Source of the DNA: Anaeromyxobacter sp. | GTDB lineage: Bacteria; Myxococcota; Myxococcia; Myxococcales; Anaeromyxobacteraceae | Assembly (NCBI GenBank): GCA_016718565.1 | Contig: JADKCZ010000013.1 | Coordinates: 67,278 to 131,277 of the forward strand | Direction of reading: 5' to 3' | Length of the DNA stretch: 64,000 nt | Part shown: in pieces, positions 59,718 through 64,000 of the stretch | Layout of the letters: every line of letters begins with the position of its first letter | Numbering within the stretch: the stretch's first letter is position 1 | Notes under the pieces: model-generated | What the model was told of the DNA's origin: nothing | Databases searched by the model: none | Seen by the model: the letters and a program-made list of their open reading frames with translations, nothing else | Position numbers and translations under genes: made by a program

Positions 59718-61798
59718 CCCTTGGCAGCCTGGATGGCCCGCTCCTTTACCTTGGTGGCTGGCACGCCAACGTAGATCCCGTAAGGCGTCGTATCGCCGGA
59801 GAGGACCGAGCCTGCACCGAGTATTGCGTGCGAGGCGAGGCGGCTCCCAGGCAGCAAGAGTGACCCGACCGCCGCCCATGCGCCGTCCTCGACGATAACC
59901 TCCTTCACGATGAGGTCGAACGTCGGCTTCGACCAGTCGTGATTGCCTGTCTCGATGGCGCAGCCCTGCGAGAGGCACACGTTGGAACCGAGCCGGATTG
60001 GCGCCAGGGAATCCAGCCACACGCCTTCACCGATCCATGTGTGATCGCCGATGGTCAGGTGCCATGGGTACTTCACGTTGACCCGTGGCTTGATGACCAC
60101 GCCAGTTCCTACCCTGGCACCGAATGCCCGCAGCAAGGCCGACTTCAGCCTGCTTGGCCAAGGGAACCAGGTCATGAGGAACGCGGCGTTCGCCACCATC
60201 CAGGCGATGCGCGCGGCGACGGAACCCCCGGGGTCGTACCAGGAGTTGTCGAAGGTGGACAGCCTGGTCCTCCCACGGCTCGCGGGCATGCCAATCCCCT
60301 CCAGGGTGGACTCATCATGTGGGAAGCAGAACGACATATTCTCGGCCACGCCCAGCCAATGGTCCTCCGCAGGCACAAGAACGCCCATCAGCGAAGGCCG
60401 TGTGCCAGACCTCCCAGAACCGACCTCGGGCTCCATCATCGTAGTCGCCCGCACGCTCGTTGCCCCGCTGAAGGCAACAGCCCAGGCCACGCCGATGGCG
60501 ATGAAGGCGAACATCGGGCCATCTCCGGAAAGCAGGTAGTCGAAGACGATGAGACCTGCGATGGCGGCGTGGGCGCCCGCAGGGCTCTTGGGGTCCCTCG
60601 CCGACGCCAGGAGGCGCCTCACCGGTACCGCGGCGGCCGCCAGGAAGAGGGCAAGGCCCACCAGGCCAGCCTCCGACAGGAGGCGGAGGCCTCCAGACTT
60701 CGCCACGAAGATGCTCCCACGCATGTAGTAGAGCGACTCGAGCGGGACCCATGGCGCCGCGTAGAGATGCACGTTTCCAAGACCGACGCCCAACGGGAGT
60801 GCATCCGGCGTCTCGCCAAGCCAGCCGAGCACCGCTACGTTCCAGTCTTCCAGCCCCTGGAGCTCGACCACCCGGCCGACTGACCGATCGACCAGCACAT
60901 CGGCGAGTCCGGGGATGGCAAGCACCAGGAGGGCCACAGCGGCAATCGCCGAGAGGAGATTGCGCTGCGCGCGAGTGGCACCACGCACGAGCCCCGCGTA
61001 GACCACCAGGGCCAAGAAACTGGCCGATAGCAGCACGAAGCCCTGCGTCGAGAAGCTGAGCAGGAGTGCCGCGAACATCAGGCTGGCAAGCACCAGCCTT
61101 CGGCGTGGTGTGATCCCCAGGTGCCCGTCAAGCACCTGGTCGCACGCCAGGATGGTCAGGCCGACGACCATGCTGTAGGCAAGATGCTTCGGCTCTCCGC
61201 CAAGCGAGGACGCTCGAAACACATGGCCACCCAGGAACGAGTCCGTACCGAATGCGCCCGAGCGGAACTCTCCGGACTCCCCGAAGAGCCCCAGCGGAAA
61301 GATGTCGACGCCCGTGATGTAGAACAGTGCGAACTGCAGGATCCCGAGCGCCGCGAGGAGCCCTGCCGAGTAGGCCAGGTACCTGTAGGCTAGCCGGGCG
61401 TTGCGCTCGCCATTTGCTGCCAGGGCCGCCCCAGCCCCCACGAACAGGGACCACATCAGCACCTGGAAGAGCCAGCGCCACCGACCCTGGAACGCCGAAT
61501 AGTCGTCCGCGGTGGCTGGGAGGCTGACGCTCTGCGCTACCGTGTTCAGGACGAGGAAGAGATAGAAGAAGCCAAACCCTCGAAACCCGCGGGTCCCCCT
61601 CTTCATCGCGACGGCGGCCAGCAGCAGGAAGGCAACAATCCGGTCGCTGGTCAACGTGAGGCCCACGTTGGTCTGGAGCCCGAACCACGGCACCAGCGCC
61701 ACGTAGAGGAAGAGGAGTGAAGAAGACCCCTTGCGCAACGCCAAGGCCGCGGCAAGGGCCACCACCCCGAGCAGCAGAAAGTTGAGGATCTGCTCCAT
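59714..61798 (-). CDS. O-antigen ligase/polymerase joined to a WcaF-like acetyltransferase
   Basis: One open frame of 694 codons. Residues ~1-455 have 10-12 hydrophobic helices and a large periplasmic loop, as in Wzy/WaaL-type O-antigen ligases. Residues ~504-694 are a left-handed beta-helix acetyltransferase of the colanic-acid WcaF type (FDNSWYDPGGSVAARIAW, GDHTWIGEGVWLDSLAPI, GVPATKVKERAI). An ATG at 60289 with GGAGG upstream would start a free acetyltransferase of about 191 aa. So either a true fusion exists, or the ligase stop was hidden by an indel in the ~50-residue linker. Given the indel rate of this contig, two separate genes are plausible. Confidence 0.7.
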   Translation of the reverse strand: MEQILNFLLLGVVALAAALALRKGSSSLLFLYVALVPWFGLQTNVGLTLTSDRIVAFLLLAAVAMKRGTRGFRGFGFFYLFLVLNTVAQSVSLPATADDYSAFQGRWRWLFQVLMWSLFVGAGAALAANGERNARLAYRYLAYSAGLLAALGILQFALFYITGVDIFPLGLFGESGEFRSGAFGTDSFLGGHVFRASSLGGEPKHLAYSMVVGLTILACDQVLDGHLGITPRRRLVLASLMFAALLLSFSTQGFVLLSASFLALVVYAGLVRGATRAQRNLLSAIAAVALLVLAIPGLADVLVDRSVGRVVELQGLEDWNVAVLGWLGETPDALPLGVGLGNVHLYAAPWVPLESLYYMRGSIFVAKSGGLRLLSEAGLVGLALFLAAAAVPVRRLLASARDPKSPAGAHAAIAGLIVFDYLLSGDGPMFAFIAIGVAWAVAFSGATSVRATTMMEPEVGSGRSGTRPSLMGVLVPAEDHWLGVAENMSFCFPHDESTLEGIGMPASRGRTRLSTFDNSWYDPGGSVAARIAWMVANAAFLMTWFPWPSRLKSALLRAFGARVGTGVVIKPRVNVKYPWHLTIGDHTWIGEGVWLDSLAPIRLGSNVCLSQGCAIETGNHDWSKPTFDLIVKEVIVEDGAWAAVGSLLLPGSRLASHAILGAGSVLSGDTTPYGIYVGVPATKVKERAIQAAKG

Positions 61799-61815
61799 CG
61801 TTCTGCCTCAATCAA

Positions 61816-64000
61816 CTAGACGGGAGAACCGCCGGCTGGCGCGCTCTCCTTGCCCTTGCTCTCCCCGTAGTAGTAGCCGTAGCGGTAGTAGTACGAGTAC
61901 TGGCCGTACTTCTGGTCCTCCAGATCCAGGTCGTTGAGCACGGCGCCGAAGATGGGGGCCTTCACGTCCCGGAGCTGCTTCACCGCGAGCTTGGCGACGT
62001 CGCGCGAGGTCCGCCCTGCCTTGAGCACGATCAGGGTGCCATCGACCTGCGTCCCCATCACCACCGCGTCGGCGACCACTCCCACCGGCGGAGAGTCGAT
62101 GATGATCCGGTCGAAGCTCGCCGCCATCTCAGCCAGGAGCCCATGGAAGGCCTTGGTATGGAGGAGCTCGGCAGGGTTCGGGGGCACCGGTCCGCACGGA
62201 AGGACGAACAGCCGATCGATGCCCGTGGGCGAGACCAGATCCTTCAGCTTGCCTTCTCCGAGGATGAGCGAGGAGAGCCCGGCCTCGTTCGAGATGCCGA
62301 AGATCCGGTGCACGCGTGGGCGCCGCATGTCGGCATCCACCAGCAGGACCCGGCTTCCACTTCCGGCCATGGTGATGGCCAGGGAGGTCGCCGTCGTGGT
62401 CTTGCCCTCCTGCGGCCCCGACGAGGTCACCATGATGGTGCGCAGCGGCTTCTCTGGCGACATGAACAGCAGGTTGGTCCGAACGGCGCGCAGGCACTCG
62501 GCCACCGCCGACTTCGGCTGGGTGTGGACGATGAGGTCGTGCGACGTGCCGTCCTTGTTCCGGTCGATGGAGGGCACGATGCCAAGGAATGCCAGTCCAA
62601 GGCGCTCCTCGATGTGTGCCTGGCTGGTTATGGTGCGGTCGGCGAACTCGGCGCCGAAGACCAGGCCGATGCCCCCCAGCAGCCCGAGGACGACGGCCAG
62701 GGCCAGGTTCTTCAGCAGGTCCGGACGGATGGGCTTGCCGCTGGGGCGGGCGCGGTCGAGGATGCGTACGTTCGAGACTTGCAGCATCGCGGCCACGCCG
62801 GTGTCCTTGAGCCGCCGCAGCACCAGCTCGTAGAGCCGCTGGTTGTTGTCGTAGGTGCGCTTCAGCTCGAGGTAGTCGCGCTCGTACTGGTTGAGCCCGA
62901 AGGCATCGCTCTTGGTCTCGTTGAGCAGCGCCTGCAGGTTGCGCTCGGTGCTGACCACCTCGAGGTACTCCTGCTTGGCAGTCCTGAGCGCCGTGCGGAT
63001 CTCGTCCCTGAGCCCCTGGCGGGCCAGCACCAGCTTCTTTTCGCAGGCCTCCAGCCTCGGGTGGTCCCCAAGGTACTTGACCTGAAGGTCGGCGCACTCG
63101 GACCGTGATTCCAGATACCGGACCTTGAGCTGCTGAATGGCCTGTGACGCCGCCACGGGCTGGAGCGTTTCGACCGCGCCGCTGGTGTCGTCGAGCGCCG
63201 CGCCCAGAGCTGCGATCGCGTCGTTCCGGGCCGAGAGCTCCGCGCGCCTGACGCGCGCCTTGGTCAGGGAGTCGTTGATGGTCGTAAGGCGCTGCGACAC
63301 CATCGACTGCCGGTCTTCCCAGCTAGTCGCAACAATGTCGTGGCTCCGCTTGAAGTCAAAGAGGGCCTTCCCGCTGTCGTCCAGCTTGCGCTCCAGATCG
63401 CCCAGCTGACCCTCCAGCCATTCGGAGGCGTTGGCCGTGGTCGCGTTCTTCACCGCCAGGTTCTCCGCGATGTAAGCCTCCGCGAAGGCGTTCGCGACGG
63501 TGGCCGCGAACTGTGGGTCAGCGTCTTCATAGCGGAGGCGGACGACCCGCGACTCCTTGACCGGCTCCACTTTGAGATTCTTCTGGAGCAGCCGCACCGG
63601 ATCCGCCTTGGCGCGCCGCTCCTCGAGGTCAGACGAGCCCTTGGCGGCCTCGAGCCCAAGGAACGCCAGGTTGGACCCGAGCTTCAGCTTGTCGGTCACG
63701 CGCTGGGCGACCGACCGGCTGGTGATGACCTTGTACTGCGTCTCGTAGTACTCGCGGCTGTACCAAAAGCCGCCGGTGCCACTCTCGACGACGTCCTGCA
63801 CGCTCTTGTCGTCCAGTACCCTGGGGGCCGCGAGGTCGATGATGATGGTGCAGGTAGCGTCGTAGATCTTGGTCTGCCTCAGGGTTACCAGGGCAGTGAC
63901 GGCCACGGTTGCCAGAAAGAACGGCAGGAAGAACCAGCGCCTGCGGACGATGGTGCGCCACAGCGCGTGGACGTCGAGTGAATCCGACTCGTCGGCCGCG
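61816..64000 (-). CDS. Wzc-like polysaccharide co-polymerase with tyrosine kinase (5' end outside window)
   Basis: The frame stays open to the window edge (ADESDSLDVHALWRTIVRRRWFF and onward). First helix FFLPFFLATVAVTALV, a Wzz-type chain with long coiled coil (~150-370), GNVR-like RARPSGKPIRPDLLKN before the second helix. The cytosolic BY-kinase has Walker A SSGPQEGKTTTATSLA, A' VLLVDADMRRPR and B RIIIDSPPVGVVADAVV. The C-terminus has a Tyr cluster (YGQYSYYYRYGYYYGES), the autophosphorylation tail. It controls chain length and export of the polysaccharide made by the neighbouring genes. Confidence 0.9.
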   Translation of the reverse strand, partial: AADESDSLDVHALWRTIVRRRWFFLPFFLATVAVTALVTLRQTKIYDATCTIIIDLAAPRVLDDKSVQDVVESGTGGFWYSREYYETQYKVITSRSVAQRVTDKLKLGSNLAFLGLEAAKGSSDLEERRAKADPVRLLQKNLKVEPVKESRVVRLRYEDADPQFAATVANAFAEAYIAENLAVKNATTANASEWLEGQLGDLERKLDDSGKALFDFKRSHDIVATSWEDRQSMVSQRLTTINDSLTKARVRRAELSARNDAIAALGAALDDTSGAVETLQPVAASQAIQQLKVRYLESRSECADLQVKYLGDHPRLEACEKKLVLARQGLRDEIRTALRTAKQEYLEVVSTERNLQALLNETKSDAFGLNQYERDYLELKRTYDNNQRLYELVLRRLKDTGVAAMLQVSNVRILDRARPSGKPIRPDLLKNLALAVVLGLLGGIGLVFGAEFADRTITSQAHIEERLGLAFLGIVPSIDRNKDGTSHDLIVHTQPKSAVAECLRAVRTNLLFMSPEKPLRTIMVTSSGPQEGKTTTATSLAITMAGSGSRVLLVDADMRRPRVHRIFGISNEAGLSSLILGEGKLKDLVSPTGIDRLFVLPCGPVPPNPAELLHTKAFHGLLAEMAASFDRIIIDSPPVGVVADAVVMGTQVDGTLIVLKAGRTSRDVAKLAVKQLRDVKAPIFGAVLNDLDLEDQKYGQYSYYYRYGYYYGESKGKESAPAGGSPV

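Overview
The window is very GC-rich bacterial DNA with strongly G/C-biased third codon positions. Its genes are dense and often joined by 4-base GTGA or ATGA overlaps. Gene content (NtrBC/GlnA nitrogen control with a sigma-54 promoter, many sensor kinases, a REC-DUF4388 protein, AgmX-like Pro-rich proteins, a giant multicopper oxidase, palindromic intergenic repeats) suggests a Myxococcota/Deltaproteobacteria genome, probably an Anaeromyxobacter relative. That assignment is inference from content and style; no rRNA or other marker is present.

Layout. 0.4-5 kb: nitrogen block glnB, ntrB, ntrC, glnA, with a near-consensus sigma-54 promoter before glnA and a terminator after it. 5-5.4 kb: palindromic repeat cluster. 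5.4-10.7 kb: an MFS transporter and two sensor kinases (a four-PAS hybrid kinase and a NarX-type kinase). 10.7-15.5 kb (minus): a complete branched-chain amino-acid ABC importer. 15.6-19 kb: a REC-DUF4388 regulator, a YdcF-like protein and NagZ. 19-19.5 kb: a second repeat cluster with a 126-bp duplication and a 41-bp tandem repeat. 19.6-28.7 kb (minus): a DUF4175 / metallopeptidase-TPR / MoxR / DUF58 / BatA-like operon, divergent from an ECF sigma, anti-sigma, secreted-protein operon (28.8-30.3 kb). 30.4-37 kb: dTDP-rhamnose genes rfbABCD, a UDP-sugar dehydrogenase and an MsbA-like ABC exporter. 37-39.8 kb: two toxin-antitoxin modules (hipBA and PIN/RHH) plus a gene interrupted by a homopolymer block. 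39.9-56.9 kb: a roughly mirror-symmetric accessory region. 56.9-64 kb (minus): polysaccharide genes (WecA-type initiating transferase, GT4 glycosyltransferase, O-antigen ligase joined to an acetyltransferase, Wzc-like tyrosine kinase running off the end).

The accessory region is the most unusual part. A secreted protein on + (41575-44756) and a 2027-residue multicopper oxidase on - (50027-56111) both end in arrays of the same ~90-residue beta-type repeat, 6 and 9 copies. The arrays point at each other and enclose a visibly less GC-rich segment carrying an FAD oxidoreductase / epimerase / TIM-barrel isomerase operon and a polytopic glycosyltransferase-like protein. The composition change starts and stops inside the two arrays. 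A pair of related AgmX-like membrane proteins flanks the whole arrangement.

Quality warning. Ten single-base frameshifts in seven genes, each repairable by one base so that the gene length returns to a multiple of three, and an implausible G/C homopolymer block at 38692-38774 indicate uncorrected indel and assembly errors. The genes marked frameshifted are therefore probably intact in the organism.
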